A DNA stretch of 64,000 nt from Pseudodesulfovibrio portus (GCF_026000375.1 NZ_AP026708.1:2516001-2580000); one strand, 5' to 3'; positions 43,805 to 53,502 are shown, counted from the stretch's first letter. Numbers and translations are program-made. The notes: generated by a model not told the origin, from the letters alone.

Positions 43805-44788
43805 TTACAATCCTTTTTTGGGGTCGAAATCCTGGCCGAGGGCGGCGGGGGCCTCTATGGGCCAGGCTCCCGAACATTTTTTGAACAGCGGGTGGCGGCG
43901 GACGATGTCCTGTACCCAGCCCATGCGGCCCATGTTCACGGCGAGCAGCGTCAGGATCATCATGGGGAAGGGGGCCACCTGGAAGACCGGGGCCGGGATG
44001 GAGGGGAAGATTTCCTGAAGGTGGATGCCCGCCACCTGGAGTGCGGCGAAGAAGAACGCGCCCAGCGCGCCGCGTACCGGATGCCAGCCGCCGAAGATGA
44101 CGATGGCCAGGGCGATCCAGCCCGCGCCCTCGCACCCCTGGGGGCGGCCCCAGCCCGGCTTCACGGCCAGGGAATAGGCCGCACCGGCCAGGCCCACCAG
44201 CGCGCCCCCGGCCAGGCAGTAATACAGGCGGACCAGGCGCACCCGGATGCCGCGCCCGAAGGCCGCGCGCGGGGATTCGCCCACGGCCCGGAGCCGCATG
44301 CCGCCCTCGGTGCGGTACATCCACCACCAGCAGAATCCGATGGCGAAAAGGCTGAGGTAGACCACCGGGGATTGGGAGCCGAAGATCGGCCCGGCCAGCG
44401 GGACGTCGCCCAGTCCGGGGATGGTCCACAGGCCGAGGTCCGGTCCGGGCTGGCGGGAAAAGGTGTGGCCCAGGAAGTAGGCCAGGTCGCGGCAGAGCAG
44501 GGTGAGGATGAAGCCGACGGCCAGTTGGGACTGGCCCAGAAAGATGCCGATCAGGCCGAGTGCCCCGGCGATGGCCGCGCCCACGCCCGCGCCCGCCAGC
44601 ACGCCGAGCCACGGGGAGTCGAAGGTGGCGGCGCAGGCAAAGGCGGCCATGGCCGACAGCAGGATGGACCCGTCCAGGGAAAGGTTGATGATGCCCGCCT
44701 TCTCGGTGAGCGTTTCACCCAGCGTCGCCAGGACCAGGGGCGCGCCCGCCATGAGAACCGCGGCCACGGTGAATGCGAATGTTTCCAT
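43805..44788 (-). CDS. ABC transporter permease 2, BMP/nucleoside (RbsC-like) type
   Basis: Second inner-membrane subunit of the importer encoded by four genes; 327 residues, eight or more membrane helices. Recognised by the family opening GETLTEKAGIINLSLDGSILL and by LRAVGESPRAAFGRGIRV, the EAA-like ATPase contact. ATG at 44788 overlaps the stop of the first permease as TGATG; a much longer open frame to 45349 overlaps that gene and is rejected. The C-terminal ~35 residues extend beyond the usual length. BMP-type systems usually import nucleosides or purine-like compounds. Confidence 0.92.
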   Translation of the reverse strand: METFAFTVAAVLMAGAPLVLATLGETLTEKAGIINLSLDGSILLSAMAAFACAATFDSPWLGVLAGAGVGAAIAGALGLIGIFLGQSQLAVGFILTLLCRDLAYFLGHTFSRQPGPDLGLWTIPGLGDVPLAGPIFGSQSPVVYLSLFAIGFCWWWMYRTEGGMRLRAVGESPRAAFGRGIRVRLVRLYYCLAGGALVGLAGAAYSLAVKPGWGRPQGCEGAGWIALAIVIFGGWHPVRGALGAFFFAALQVAGIHLQEIFPSIPAPVFQVAPFPMMILTLLAVNMGRMGWVQDIVRRHPLFKKCSGAWPIEAPAALGQDFDPKKGL

Positions 44789-45828
44789 CAGTCGGCCCCC
44801 TTTCTCTGTTTGAGCCACAGCCGCAACCCCTGGATGATGAACAGGGACAGGACCATGACGCCCTGGATGACGCCGGACAGGGAGGAGTCGAGTCCCATCT
44901 GGAGGGGCAGCTGGATGGAGCCCACGTTGAGCACGGCGAAGAACAGGCAGATGAAGGGCACCAGGGGGAGCCGGAACGAGGCCATCATGCCGACCATCAG
45001 GGCGGTGTACCCGTAACTGGAGGAGATGGACGGGAGCAGCCGGTGGTAGACGCCCAGCACCTGGGTGGCGCCGGCCAGCCCGGCCAGTGCGCCGCAGAGC
45101 ATGAAGGCCTGGAGCAACCGGCGGCGCGGCCCCAGGGCGAACAGGGTGGCGGCCTTGGGGTTTTCGCCCACGGCGCGCATCTTGAGCCCCCACCGGGAGC
45201 GGTGGAGCAGGACGTAGACCGCCAGGATGGCGGCGAATGCCAGGACCAGGCCGACCCAGCTCACGGACAGGGCGCCCAGCCGGGGCAGCCACAGGGAGAT
45301 GTCCAGGGGCTCGGTGCCGGACATGGAGGCCACGCCGGGCCGTTTCCACGGGCCGAAGATGAGCCAGAGGGTCACGCCCAGGGCCACGAAGTTGAGCCCC
45401 AGGCCGGAAAAGATTTCATGCACCCGGCCGAACACGCGCAGCAGCCCGGACAACAGCGCCCAGAACGCGCCGCCGACCATGGCGGCGCAAAGGGCCAGCC
45501 CGATGTGCAGGGCCCCGCCGTCGTCAAAGGGGCGCAGGGCGGCGGTGCAGAAGATGGCCCCCATGATGACCTGGCCTTCCACGCCGATGTTCCACAGCCG
45601 GGCCGTGAACGGGATGAGCAGCCCCACGGCGCACAGGGTCAGCGGCACCCAGCCCGCCAGCACCCGGCCGAACTTGGACAGGGAGCCCAGGCCGCCCTTG
45701 AAGAGCACGTAGATGGTCTCCAGCGGCGGCGCGCCCAGGGGCAGGCAGACGATGACGGTCAGCAGCAGGGCCAGTGCCAGGGCGGCCAGGAACCAGCCGG
45801 TCTGCGCCAGGAGGGATTCGCGGTTCAT
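44788..45828 (-). CDS. ABC transporter permease 1, BMP/nucleoside type
   Basis: 346 residues, about eight to nine membrane helices. The segments FTARLWNIGVEGQVIMGAIF, NFVALGVTLWL and MRAVGENPKAATLFALGPRR (ATPase contact loop) are typical for the first permease of BMP-type importers. Overlaps the ATPase stop by 4 bases (ATGA) and its stop overlaps the second permease start, so the subunits are made together. Confidence 0.93.
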   Translation of the reverse strand: MNRESLLAQTGWFLAALALALLLTVIVCLPLGAPPLETIYVLFKGGLGSLSKFGRVLAGWVPLTLCAVGLLIPFTARLWNIGVEGQVIMGAIFCTAALRPFDDGGALHIGLALCAAMVGGAFWALLSGLLRVFGRVHEIFSGLGLNFVALGVTLWLIFGPWKRPGVASMSGTEPLDISLWLPRLGALSVSWVGLVLAFAAILAVYVLLHRSRWGLKMRAVGENPKAATLFALGPRRRLLQAFMLCGALAGLAGATQVLGVYHRLLPSISSSYGYTALMVGMMASFRLPLVPFICLFFAVLNVGSIQLPLQMGLDSSLSGVIQGVMVLSLFIIQGLRLWLKQRKGAD

Positions 45829-47300
45829 GAGCGCGCCTCCCGGATGTCTTCCCAGGTCTTGCCGGCCATGAGCGCGCCCACGGTTTCCATGTTGATGTCG
45901 TCGCCCTCGACCACTGCGGCCAGGGCCCGGTCATAGAAGACCACGACCCGGTGGCTGTGCTCCAGGACCTCGTCCAGGTCCGGGGAAAAGAAGATCAGGG
46001 TGGCCCCGTCCGCACACCGCCCCTTGAGGTGGTTCCAGACCTGCTTGGCCGAGCCCGCGTCCAGGCCGCGCGTAGGGTGCTCCATGAGCAGGAGCCTGAC
46101 CGCGTCGGGCATGAGCGAGAGCAGGAGCCGCTGCTGGTTGCCGCCGGACAGCTCGACGGCCTGGGTGTCGGGGTGGGCCTGGAGGTTGAACTTGTCCACG
46201 CACTGGTCGCGGTAGAATTCGTCCAGGCCGTCCTTGCGGTCCGGGAAGGCCAGGGTGATGTGCTCCATGAGGTTCAGCGCCGGGAACAGGGCCATCTGCA
46301 GCCGGTCCGCCGGCACGAATTGGACGCCCGCCCTGCGCAGGGTGGGGAAGTCGTTGGAGCGGTAGGTGACGCCGTCGAGAGTCAGGGACCCGCCGGGCAT
46401 GCGGTCCAGGCCGCACAGCCCGCGCAGGAACAGCTCCTGGCCCGAGCCGTCCAGCCCGGCCAGGCCGATGCATTCGCCGGGCCCGGCTTCGAAATTCAGT
46501 CCGCCCATGGAGTACTTCGGTCCCGCGAACAGGGTGTCGCGCATGATCAGGCGCGGGGGTGCGTCGGCGACCAGGTCGGGCAACCCGTCCTCGACCCCGT
46601 CGGCGGCGTCGCCGAACATCAGGTGGACCAGCTTCTTCTCGTCGTAGGGGGGCTCGAGGGTGCCCACCAGCGCGCCCTGGCGCATGACGAAGATGGAGTC
46701 CGCCATCTCGAAAGCCTCGGACAGCTTGTGCGTGACCAGGATGATGGTGTGCCCCTCTTCGCGGGCCAGCTTCATGAGCAGGTCGAAGAGGTCCCGCTTC
46801 TGTTCCGGGGTGATGCCCGTGGTGGGCTCGTCCAGGATCAGGGTGGTGGCCCCCAGGTCGAGGAGCCGGAGCAGTTCCAGGAGCTGGCGCTCGCCCACGG
46901 TCAGGGAGGACACGGGCTCGTCGGGCAGGAAGCAGGCGTCCAGCCGGAAGGACAGCTCGCCGATGATGTCCACCACCTCGGACTTGGACCGTTTGGGCGC
47001 GCCGAGCTGGAAGTTCTCCCAGACCGGCATGGCCGGAAAGTCCAGGGGGTCCTGGTAGAGCATGCCCACGCCCTTTTCACGGGCCAGGGTGGGCGTGAGA
47101 AAGGTCAGGGGTTCGCCCTTGAAGGTCAGGGTGCCGGACGTGGGCCGGGTGTGCCCGGCCAGCACGCGCATGAGCGTGGACTTGCCTGCGCCGTTTTCCC
47201 CGACAAGGGCATAGATGCGGCCGGGCTCGAGTGTCAGGCTGATGCCGTCGTTGGCCCGAACCCGGCCGTAATGCTTATGTATGTCGTCTAATACGATCAT
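45825..47300 (-). CDS. ABC transporter ATPase with two nucleotide-binding domains, BMP/nucleoside type
   Basis: 491 residues. First domain: Walker A GENGAGKST (about 36), Q-loop in MLYQDP, signature LTVGERQ, Walker B LILDEPTTGI, switch His in VTHKLSE. Second domain: weaker Walker A (GLDGSGQELFLRGL, lysine missing), signature LSGGNQQR, degenerate Walker B LLLMEHPTRGLD. This split of one active and one degenerate site is typical for YufO/RbsA-like proteins. 18 bases follow the binding-protein gene. Confidence 0.93.
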   Translation of the reverse strand: MIVLDDIHKHYGRVRANDGISLTLEPGRIYALVGENGAGKSTLMRVLAGHTRPTSGTLTFKGEPLTFLTPTLAREKGVGMLYQDPLDFPAMPVWENFQLGAPKRSKSEVVDIIGELSFRLDACFLPDEPVSSLTVGERQLLELLRLLDLGATTLILDEPTTGITPEQKRDLFDLLMKLAREEGHTIILVTHKLSEAFEMADSIFVMRQGALVGTLEPPYDEKKLVHLMFGDAADGVEDGLPDLVADAPPRLIMRDTLFAGPKYSMGGLNFEAGPGECIGLAGLDGSGQELFLRGLCGLDRMPGGSLTLDGVTYRSNDFPTLRRAGVQFVPADRLQMALFPALNLMEHITLAFPDRKDGLDEFYRDQCVDKFNLQAHPDTQAVELSGGNQQRLLLSLMPDAVRLLLMEHPTRGLDAGSAKQVWNHLKGRCADGATLIFFSPDLDEVLEHSHRVVVFYDRALAAVVEGDDINMETVGALMAGKTWEDIREARS

Positions 47301-47318
47301 GTGTATCCGATACGGAGG

Positions 47319-48560
47319 CTATTCGGCGCTGGAGAGTCCTTCCATGCCCTGCAGCAACTGGTGCATGTACCAGATCTGCTTGTCCGTGGCGGTCTCGCCT
47401 TCATTCAGGAACGGGGTGCCGTCCTGGTAGTTCAGCGGGCCGGTGAACAGGTTGACCTCGCCGGAGCCGAGCTTGGCGATGAACGTGTCCAGGGCGTCCC
47501 TGGTCCCCTCGGTCATGCCTTCGCCGCGGGCGAAGCCCACCGGGGACAGGTCGGGGTCGTTGTAGTTGGCCCAGTAGGGACCATCCCACTCGAAGCCGGG
47601 CTTGTAGGAGCCGTCGGCCACCTGCTTGGCGATGCGCAGGAAGCCCGGGCCCCAGTTGAAGTAGGGCACGCCGAGGCAGACATTGCCCTGGCCCTCGCAG
47701 GCCTTCTCGAAGTCGTAGGGCAGGGCCCAGACGTTCTTGCCGGCAGCGGCGCGCTGCTTGGCCACGGTCACGGCCTCGGGGGTGTCGATGCCGGAGATGA
47801 GCACGTCGTAACCCGCGTCGATCAGGGAACCGGCCACCTGGGTCGGGTCGGAGGTCACGCCGGGGATGTTGAACCAGAAGCCGATCCACTTGACGTTGAA
47901 GGACAGGTCCTTGAGGTCCTTGCCCCGGACTTCGGTCCAGGCGTAGGCGGCGCCGAGGTAGGCGGCGGACATGAGGCGGCGGGTCTCTTCATTGACCAGG
48001 GGGCCGACCACGCCGATCTTGCCGGTCTGGGTGGTCATGGCGGCGGTGAAACCGGCCATCATCTTGGAGTATTCCATCTTGGCGAACAGGTTGCCGAGGT
48101 TGGCCGGGGCCTTGCCGGTCCAGACGGCGTCGCCGGAGACGTGGACAAAGGTCTTGTCGGGGTGCTGGGCAGCGGCTTCCAGGATGCCGTCCTTCATGTC
48201 GTCGGAACCGGCGATGATCAGGTCGGCGCCCTTCTCGATCAGGTCGTCGGCCACCTGGGGGATGGTCAGGCCGGGGCGATCAGCCGGGTTGACCTTGTCC
48301 AGGTAGACGAGCTTGGCGCCCATCTTGGCTTCCACGTATTTGCAGCCTTCATACTGGGCCTGGCTGTAGCCCTTGTCGTTGTATGGGCCGACAAGGATCA
48401 GGCCGATGGTCAGGGGCTTGGCCTCATCCTTTTTCACTTCGGCGGCGGGCGCCGGGGCTTCGGTCTTGGCCTCTTCCTTTTTGGGCTCGGACGAACAGCC
48501 CAGAGCCGCGAGCAGGCAGATGCTCAGCGCAAACGCTGCCAGGGTACGAATCTTAAACAT
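47319..48560 (-). CDS. BMP family lipoprotein, substrate-binding protein of ABC importer
   Basis: 413 residues. A lipoprotein signal peptide (FKIRTLAAFALSICLLAALGC, lipobox ALGC near residue 22) is followed by an acidic/lysine-rich linker and the BMP domain (GLILVGPYNDKGYSQAQYEGC..., then AGSDDMKDGI and VGVVGP-like GKIGVVGPLVNE). Binds purine nucleosides or a related solute at the outer face of the inner membrane. GGAGG lies 6 bases before the ATG at 48560; an ATG at 48566 directly abuts the ribosome site. First gene of the four-gene importer operon, divergent from greA. Confidence 0.93.
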   Translation of the reverse strand: MFKIRTLAAFALSICLLAALGCSSEPKKEEAKTEAPAPAAEVKKDEAKPLTIGLILVGPYNDKGYSQAQYEGCKYVEAKMGAKLVYLDKVNPADRPGLTIPQVADDLIEKGADLIIAGSDDMKDGILEAAAQHPDKTFVHVSGDAVWTGKAPANLGNLFAKMEYSKMMAGFTAAMTTQTGKIGVVGPLVNEETRRLMSAAYLGAAYAWTEVRGKDLKDLSFNVKWIGFWFNIPGVTSDPTQVAGSLIDAGYDVLISGIDTPEAVTVAKQRAAAGKNVWALPYDFEKACEGQGNVCLGVPYFNWGPGFLRIAKQVADGSYKPGFEWDGPYWANYNDPDLSPVGFARGEGMTEGTRDALDTFIAKLGSGEVNLFTGPLNYQDGTPFLNEGETATDKQIWYMHQLLQGMEGLSSAE

Positions 48561-48895
48561 CCTCATCCTCCGAAATGGTTTCCTCGGGAACGGGGTTCCC
48601 TCCGGGTTTTTTTCAATACCGACAACGGCAGAAACACCTGCCGAAAAGTCTATTTTTGGACCGTAATCCGGGGTCGTGTCAACCGATTCCTGGCTTTTCC
48701 CGCCTGCGGGATTCCTCCCCGCCCGCAGGGGGCCGATCCGGGTGGACTTGACCAGCGGAGCCGGATGGGCTAACCAAGGGCTTGTCAAGAGTGAATGACG
48801 TGAGTGCAGCCGCGCAGCTTTTCAAACGGGAGCAGCGCGGCATGCATCTTTTTTTTACTTTTTTCGCCAGAAATCAGTCAGTGAGGTTTTGAAAC
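48561..48895. other. Divergent intergenic region between BMP importer and greA
   Basis: About 335 bases. A TTGACA on the minus strand (complement of 48677-48682) may be the -35 of the importer promoter, without a convincing -10. A hairpin, CCTGCGGG (48703-48710) with CCCGCAGG (48722-48729), lies in the middle. An AT-rich stretch (48845-48870) precedes greA. No gene was found here. Confidence 0.45.
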
Positions 48896-49390
48896 ATGGA
48901 TCGCATCCCTATTTCCAAGCAGGGCTTTGAGAAGATATCCCAGGAATTGACCGACCTCAAGGCGCAGCGCCCGGCCATCATCCAGGCCATCAAGGAAGCG
49001 CGCGAAGAGGGCGATCTGTCCGAGAACGCGGGCTACGACGCCGCCCGCGAACGCCAGGGCATGCTTGAAGCCCGCATAACCTACATCAATTCCCGCATGC
49101 CCCTGTTCGACGTGTTGGACCTGGACTCCCTGTCCAGCGACAGGGCCATTTTCGGCTCCACCGTGGAGGTCGAGGACATTGATACCGAGGAAGTGAAGAC
49201 GTTCACCCTGCTCGGCCCCGACGACGCGGACCACAAGAACGGCTCCATCTCCGTCCTCTCGCCCATGGGCCAGGCCCTTATCGGCAAGGAAGAGGGCGAC
49301 GAGATCATCGTCGACGCCCCCCGCGGCCGGATCGAGTACGAGATCCTGTCCGTCAAGTTCCTGGGTTCCGACGGCCTCAAGATCAAATAG
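48896..49390 (+). CDS. greA: Transcription elongation factor GreA
   Basis: Rescues backtracked RNA polymerase by stimulating transcript cleavage. 164 residues: N-terminal coiled coil (about 1-75) with the acidic tip EGDLSENAGYDAARERQG, the GreA signature, and the C-terminal FKBP-like domain (about 80-160, ISVLSPMGQALIGKEEGDEIIVDAP). The ATG at 48896 has GAGG 9 bases upstream. It ends in a strong terminator, so it is transcribed alone. Confidence 0.96.
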   Translation: MDRIPISKQGFEKISQELTDLKAQRPAIIQAIKEAREEGDLSENAGYDAARERQGMLEARITYINSRMPLFDVLDLDSLSSDRAIFGSTVEVEDIDTEEVKTFTLLGPDDADHKNGSISVLSPMGQALIGKEEGDEIIVDAPRGRIEYEILSVKFLGSDGLKIK

Positions 49391-49418
49391 CGCATCGCGG
49401 CCGGACCGTGTACACTCG

Positions 49419-49455
49419 CCCCGTCGCGCGCAACCCGCGACGGGGTTTCTTATTA
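49419..49455 (+). terminator. Rho-independent terminator of greA
   Basis: CCCCGTCGCG (49419-49428) pairs perfectly with CGCGACGGGG (49436-49445), 7-base loop, then TTTCTTATTAT. The next gene's ATG lies directly behind it. Confidence 0.93.
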
Positions 49456-50228
49456 TGATGATGGAATTGATCGATCTTCCCGGGGAACACGACCCGACCA
49501 TAGCCTGCCGGGGGGCGTGCGCCCGGTGCGGGGGGGAGCACGTCCTGCCCGTGGGGCCGGCGCGGGAACCCGCCCTGGCCCTGTTTGCGCGCATGGAGCG
49601 GGAAGGGCGCATCGATTTCGACAGTGGAGAGCCTGACCCGCGCTTCTCCACCGGCTACCTGTTCGGCGAGGCCCGCGGACAGATGTTCGGCGTGCTCGCG
49701 GTGCGGGACGGAAAGGGGCGCACCGGCGTGCTCAAGGCCTTTTCCGGCCAGTACAATTCCGTCTGGGAGGTGGACGGCTGGGTCCCCCCGCTCCTCGATG
49801 TGAAGCGGTTCCGGGCGGACACCTTCGAGGGCGAGCAGCGCATCAAGGCCATGGGCCGGGAGATCGCCGGGCTGCCCTCGGACTCCCCGGTGCGGCGGGT
49901 GCTGATCTACAAGCGCAAGAAAGCGTCCCAGGTGCTCATGGGGGCGATCCACGCCATGTTCCGGCTGCCCAATTTTCGCGGGGAGCAACTCCCGCTGCCC
50001 CTGGCCGTGCACGGCGAGACCGGCGTGCCCACGGGCACCGGCGACTGCTGCGCGCCCAAGCTGCTCGGCTACGCCGCCCTGCACGGGCTGACCCCCCTGG
50101 GAATGGCCGAATTCTACTTCGGCCGCACCAACCGGTCCGGCTCCAGGGAGCACGGGAAGTTCTATCCCTCCTGCCTGGACAAGTGCGGCCGCATCCTCGG
50201 GTTCATGCTCTGCGGGATGGAGGCGTGA
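49455..50228 (+). CDS. RluA-associated domain protein (stand-alone N-terminal domain of pseudouridine synthases)
   Basis: 257 residues. The C-terminal part (about 180-257) has TGVPTGTGDCCAPKLLGYAALHGLTPLGMAEFYFG and KFYPSCLDKCGRILGFMLCGM, which match the extra N-terminal domain fused to RluA-type synthases in some bacteria and plants; here it is a separate gene whose stop overlaps the rluA-type start (TGATG). The N-terminus has a CxxC pair (GACARCG), and several cysteines suggest a metal site. No ribosome site precedes the ATG at 49455, which sits in the greA terminator tail; the MMM start could also be read at 49458 or 49461. Presumed partner of the synthase. Confidence 0.82.
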   Translation: MMMELIDLPGEHDPTIACRGACARCGGEHVLPVGPAREPALALFARMEREGRIDFDSGEPDPRFSTGYLFGEARGQMFGVLAVRDGKGRTGVLKAFSGQYNSVWEVDGWVPPLLDVKRFRADTFEGEQRIKAMGREIAGLPSDSPVRRVLIYKRKKASQVLMGAIHAMFRLPNFRGEQLPLPLAVHGETGVPTGTGDCCAPKLLGYAALHGLTPLGMAEFYFGRTNRSGSREHGKFYPSCLDKCGRILGFMLCGMEA

Positions 50229-50872
50229 TGCATATTCCCCCCGGACTCGACGTCGTCTTTGAAGACAAGCACATCGTGGTGGTGAACAAGCCGAGCGGGC
50301 TGCTGTCCGTGCCGGGCAAGGGCGAGGCCAACCAGGACTGCGCGGCCGCGCGGGTCAAGGAATTGTACCCGGGCTGCATCGACCAGCCGTCCGTGCACCG
50401 CCTCGACCAGGACACCTCCGGGCTGCTCCTCCTGGCCCTGACCGAATCGGCCCACCGCACCCTGTCCATCCAGTTCATGGAAAAGCTGGTGGGCAAGCGG
50501 TACATCGCGTTGCTCGACGGCCTCGTGGACGGGGAGTCCGGCGTCATCGACCTCAAGTTCCGCCTGGACCCGGACAACCGTCCCTACCAGGTTTACGATC
50601 CGGACAAGGGCAAGCAGGGCGTGACCCGGTGGCGCAGGCTCGGTGTGGAAAACGGCCGCACGCGCGTGGAGTTCATGCCCCTTACCGGGCGCACCCACCA
50701 GCTCCGGCTGCACTCGGCCCACGAGAAGGGGCTCGGCGTGCCCATCGTGGGCGATCGGCTCTACGGAACCGGCACCGGGCCGGGTCAGCTCAAGCTCCAC
50801 GCATGCACCCTCAGGTTCCGCCACCCCGCCACACGGCAGCCCATGGAATTTCATGCTCCCGCCCCCTTTTAG
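50228..50872 (+). CDS. RluA family pseudouridine synthase
   Basis: 214 residues. Isomerises uridine in rRNA or tRNA. Motif I is VHRLDQDTSGLLLLA with the catalytic Asp, motif II is near KRYIALLDG, motif III is RTHQLRLHSAH and YGTGTGPGQLKLHA. Length corresponds to the minimal catalytic domain without the S4 domain. ATG at 50228 overlaps the upstream stop (TGATG), so the two proteins are translated together. Target site not determinable. Confidence 0.93.
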   Translation: MHIPPGLDVVFEDKHIVVVNKPSGLLSVPGKGEANQDCAAARVKELYPGCIDQPSVHRLDQDTSGLLLLALTESAHRTLSIQFMEKLVGKRYIALLDGLVDGESGVIDLKFRLDPDNRPYQVYDPDKGKQGVTRWRRLGVENGRTRVEFMPLTGRTHQLRLHSAHEKGLGVPIVGDRLYGTGTGPGQLKLHACTLRFRHPATRQPMEFHAPAPF

Positions 50873-51108
50873 GGCGTTTTGCGCGGCTCTATCCGGTACG
50901 CCTTTTTTGTGAACTGCGGATATTCGCATTTATGTCATCTAAAAAACCAAGTAAAACAAGGTGTTTTAAACTGGTCGATTTTGTTTTTGATAAAAATGTA
51001 AAAAAATAACCGCAAAAAACCGCCTGAAAATACATTTTCGTAGCTTTGTCGATTTTCGGTGACGGCCGTCAATTTTTATCTATCTGCTATTATTGACTTT
51101 ATAATGTT

Positions 51109-51123
51109 TGGCACGGACCTTGG
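51109..51123 (+). promoter_or_regulatory. Sigma-54-like promoter of glnN with altered -12 box
   Basis: TGGCACGGACCTTGG: the -24 box is perfect, but the -12 reads TTGG instead of TTGC (GG-N10-GG). Possibly a weak or decayed sigma-54 promoter, or one working with an activator; overlaps a TATAAT just upstream. Confidence 0.45.
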
Positions 51124-51166
51124 TAAGAGGAACGCCTAGACCATAAAGGGTCAGGCGCCCTTGCCA

Positions 51167-51183
51167 TTCCGGGAGAACCGGAA
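51167..51183 (+). other. Leader hairpin upstream of glnN
   Basis: TTCCGG (51167-51172) and CCGGAA (51178-51183) with a GAGAA loop. A weaker upstream arm pair AAGGG/CCCTT lies around 51146-51162. Could be a leader structure in control of glnN; no known riboswitch was recognised. Confidence 0.4.
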
Positions 51184-51216
51184 AATACATTTCAATAGCC
51201 TGGAAGGAGCATTTAC

Positions 51217-53397
51217 ATGAGCGGATACCAGACTCGTCAGAACGCGATCAACGCGGTCACCAACTACACTCCGAAAGTGGAGACCCTGAACTTTGCCGAG
51301 ACCACTCCCACGGAGATCTTCGGGTCCAACGTCTTCAATGACAGCGTCATGAAGAACATGCTTCCCAAGGAAGTGTACAAATCCCTGATGGCCACCAAGA
51401 AGGCCGCCCAGAAACTGGATCCCTCCATCGCCGGTCCGGTTGCGGCCGCCATGAAGGAATGGGCCATTTCCAAGGGTGCCACCCATTACACCCACGTTTT
51501 CTACCCGCTGACCGGCCTGACCGCTGAGAAGCATGACGGTTTCCTGTCCCCCGACGGCGACGGCGGCGCCATCGCCGAGTTCGACGGCAAGCTCCTGATC
51601 CAGGGCGAGCCCGACGCTTCCTCCTTCCCGTCCGGCGGCCTGCGCGCCACCTTCGAAGCCCGCGGCTACACCGCCTGGGACGTGACCAACCCGGCCTACA
51701 TCCTGGAAAATCCCAACGGCACATTCCTGTGCATCCCCACCGCCTTCGTCTCCTGGAAAGGCCACGCACTGGACAAGAAGACCCCGCTGCTGCGCGCCAA
51801 CCAGGCCCTGAACAAGGCCGGTCGCCGCTTCCTGGCCCTCTTCGGTCACGATGACGGCGAAATGATCGTTTCCAACGCCGGCCCCGAGCAGGAATACTTC
51901 CTCCTGGACCGCAACTTCTATTTTGCCCGCCCGGACCTGATGGTCTGCGGGCGCACCCTGTTCGGCGCCAAGCCCGCCAAGGGCCAGGAGCTGGACGACC
52001 ACTACTTCGGCGCCATCCCGCGCCGCGTGCTCTCCTTCATGATGGAAGTGGAGCGTGAACTCTACAAGCTGGGCGTGCCGGTCAAGACCCGCCACAACGA
52101 AGTGGCCCCCGGCCAGTTCGAGATCGCCCCGGTCTACGAGCAGTCCAACCTGGCCACCGACCACAACCAGATGGTCATGACCACGCTGAAATCCGTGGCC
52201 AAGAAACACGGCATGGCCTGCCTGCTGCACGAGAAGCCCTTCGCGGGAATCAACGGCTCCGGCAAGCACCTGAACTACTCCATCTCCACCGCCTCCCAGG
52301 GTTCCCTGTACTCCCCGGGCGACACCCCGCACGAGAACATGCAGTTCCTGGCCGTGACCGCCGCCACCATCCGCGCCGTGGAAAAATATTCCAAGCTGCT
52401 GCGCGCCGTTGTCGCCACCGCAGGCAACGACCATCGCCTGGGCGCCAACGAAGCGCCCCCGGCCATCATCTCCATCTTCCTCGGTGAAGAGCTGGCCGAG
52501 ATCTTCAACCAGATCGAACTGGGCGACCTCAAGGGCTGCAAGTCCAAGGGCTGCCTGCAGGTCGGCGTGGACACCCTGCCCGCCCTGCCCATGGATTCCG
52601 GCGACCGCAACCGCACCTCCCCGTTCGCCTTCACCGGCAACCGCTTCGAGTTCCGCGCCGTGGGCTCCAACCAGTCCATCGCCGGTGCCCAGGTTGCCCT
52701 GAACACCATCCTCTCCGAGTCCCTGGACTACATCTCCGACGAGATCGAGAAGCTGCTCAAGAAGAAGACCTCCCTGAACGAGGCCTGCCAGAAGGTCATC
52801 CAGGGCATCATGAAAAAGCACGGCCACGTCATCTTCAACGGCGACGGCTATGCCGATGCATGGCAGAAGGAAGCCAAGAAGCGCGGACTGCCCAACCTCA
52901 AGACCACGCCCGACGCCCTGCCCGCCATTGTGGACAAGGAAGTCGTCAAGGTCTTCGAGAAGTACGAGGTCCTGTCCAAGGACGAACTGCACTCCCGCTG
53001 CGAAGTCTACCACGAGCAGTACAACCAGCATATCCTGACCGAGTCCCTGATGACCGTGAAGGTCGCCAAGACCATCATCCTGCCCGCCGCCATCCGCTAC
53101 CAGGGCGAGCTGGCCGAAACCGCCGCCGCCATCAAGGCCGCAGGCATCAAGCCGCGCACCACCCTGTTGCAGGAAGTCACCGACCTGCTGCGTGATCTGC
53201 AGGCAAGCATCGTTGCCCTGGAAAAGCTGGTGGCCAAGGACTCCTTCAAGTCCGTGGAAGAGGAAGCCAAGTACAAGTGCACCAAGGTCCTGCCCGCCAT
53301 GCTCGCCATCCGCGAAGTGGCCGACGCGCTGGAAGGCGTGGTCGCCGACGACCTCTGGCCCCTGCCCAGCTATCAGGAAATGCTCTTCATCAAGTAG
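51217..53397 (+). CDS. glnN: Glutamine synthetase type III
   Basis: ATP-dependent synthesis of glutamine from glutamate and ammonia; 726 residues, which fits the long GSIII family rather than the ~470-residue GlnA. Signatures: [21 protein letters not shown], the catalytic DHNQMVMTT, the [14 protein letters not shown] segment and [16 protein letters not shown]. The N-terminus has the GSIII start (ALYPLTG-like [18 protein letters not shown]). Ribosome site AAGGAG lies 8 bases before the ATG at 51217. Single-gene unit with a strong terminator. Confidence 0.96.
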   Translation: MSGYQTRQNAINAVTNYTPKVETLNFAETTPTEIFGSNVFNDSVMKNMLPKEVYKSLMATKKAAQKLDPSIAGPVAAAMKEWAISKGATHYTHVFYPLTGLTAEKHDGFLSPDGDGGAIAEFDGKLLIQGEPDASSFPSGGLRATFEARGYTAWDVTNPAYILENPNGTFLCIPTAFVSWKGHALDKKTPLLRANQALNKAGRRFLALFGHDDGEMIVSNAGPEQEYFLLDRNFYFARPDLMVCGRTLFGAKPAKGQELDDHYFGAIPRRVLSFMMEVERELYKLGVPVKTRHNEVAPGQFEIAPVYEQSNLATDHNQMVMTTLKSVAKKHGMACLLHEKPFAGINGSGKHLNYSISTASQGSLYSPGDTPHENMQFLAVTAATIRAVEKYSKLLRAVVATAGNDHRLGANEAPPAIISIFLGEELAEIFNQIELGDLKGCKSKGCLQVGVDTLPALPMDSGDRNRTSPFAFTGNRFEFRAVGSNQSIAGAQVALNTILSESLDYISDEIEKLLKKKTSLNEACQKVIQGIMKKHGHVIFNGDGYADAWQKEAKKRGLPNLKTTPDALPAIVDKEVVKVFEKYEVLSKDELHSRCEVYHEQYNQHILTESLMTVKVAKTIILPAAIRYQGELAETAAAIKAAGIKPRTTLLQEVTDLLRDLQASIVALEKLVAKDSFKSVEEEAKYKCTKVLPAMLAIREVADALEGVVADDLWPLPSYQEMLFIK

Positions 53398-53424
53398 TTC
53401 CGGCAGACACGACACACAATCGAG

Positions 53425-53455
53425 GGGCCCGCATTTGCGGGCCCTTTTCTTTTGC
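53425..53455 (+). terminator. Rho-independent terminator of glnN
   Basis: GGGCCCGC (53425-53432), ATTT loop, GCGGGCCC (53437-53444), then TTTTCTTTT. Confidence 0.95.
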
Positions 53456-53502
53456 CTTTCCGGCTGCGCGCGGCTCGTGATGGCGGGCCGTCCGCCCGGG
53501 GA

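Larger units (their letters stand above)
50873..51216. other. AT-rich leader and promoter region of glnN
   Basis: About 345 bases without a gene. It includes an AT-rich segment (50930-51075), a sigma-54-like box (51109-51123) and a leader that can form hairpins. A TATAAT at 51100-51105 lies too close to its TTGACT neighbour to be a normal promoter pair. Confidence 0.5.

Noticed and set aside
51092-51105. TTGACT and TATAAT as a normal sigma-70 promoter of glnN
   Set aside because: The two hexamers are only 2 bases apart, so they cannot be a -35/-10 pair.
51151-53415. Long minus-strand open frame opposite glnN
   Set aside because: Shadow of glutamine synthetase; low-complexity Gly/Leu/Val-rich product, no ribosome site.
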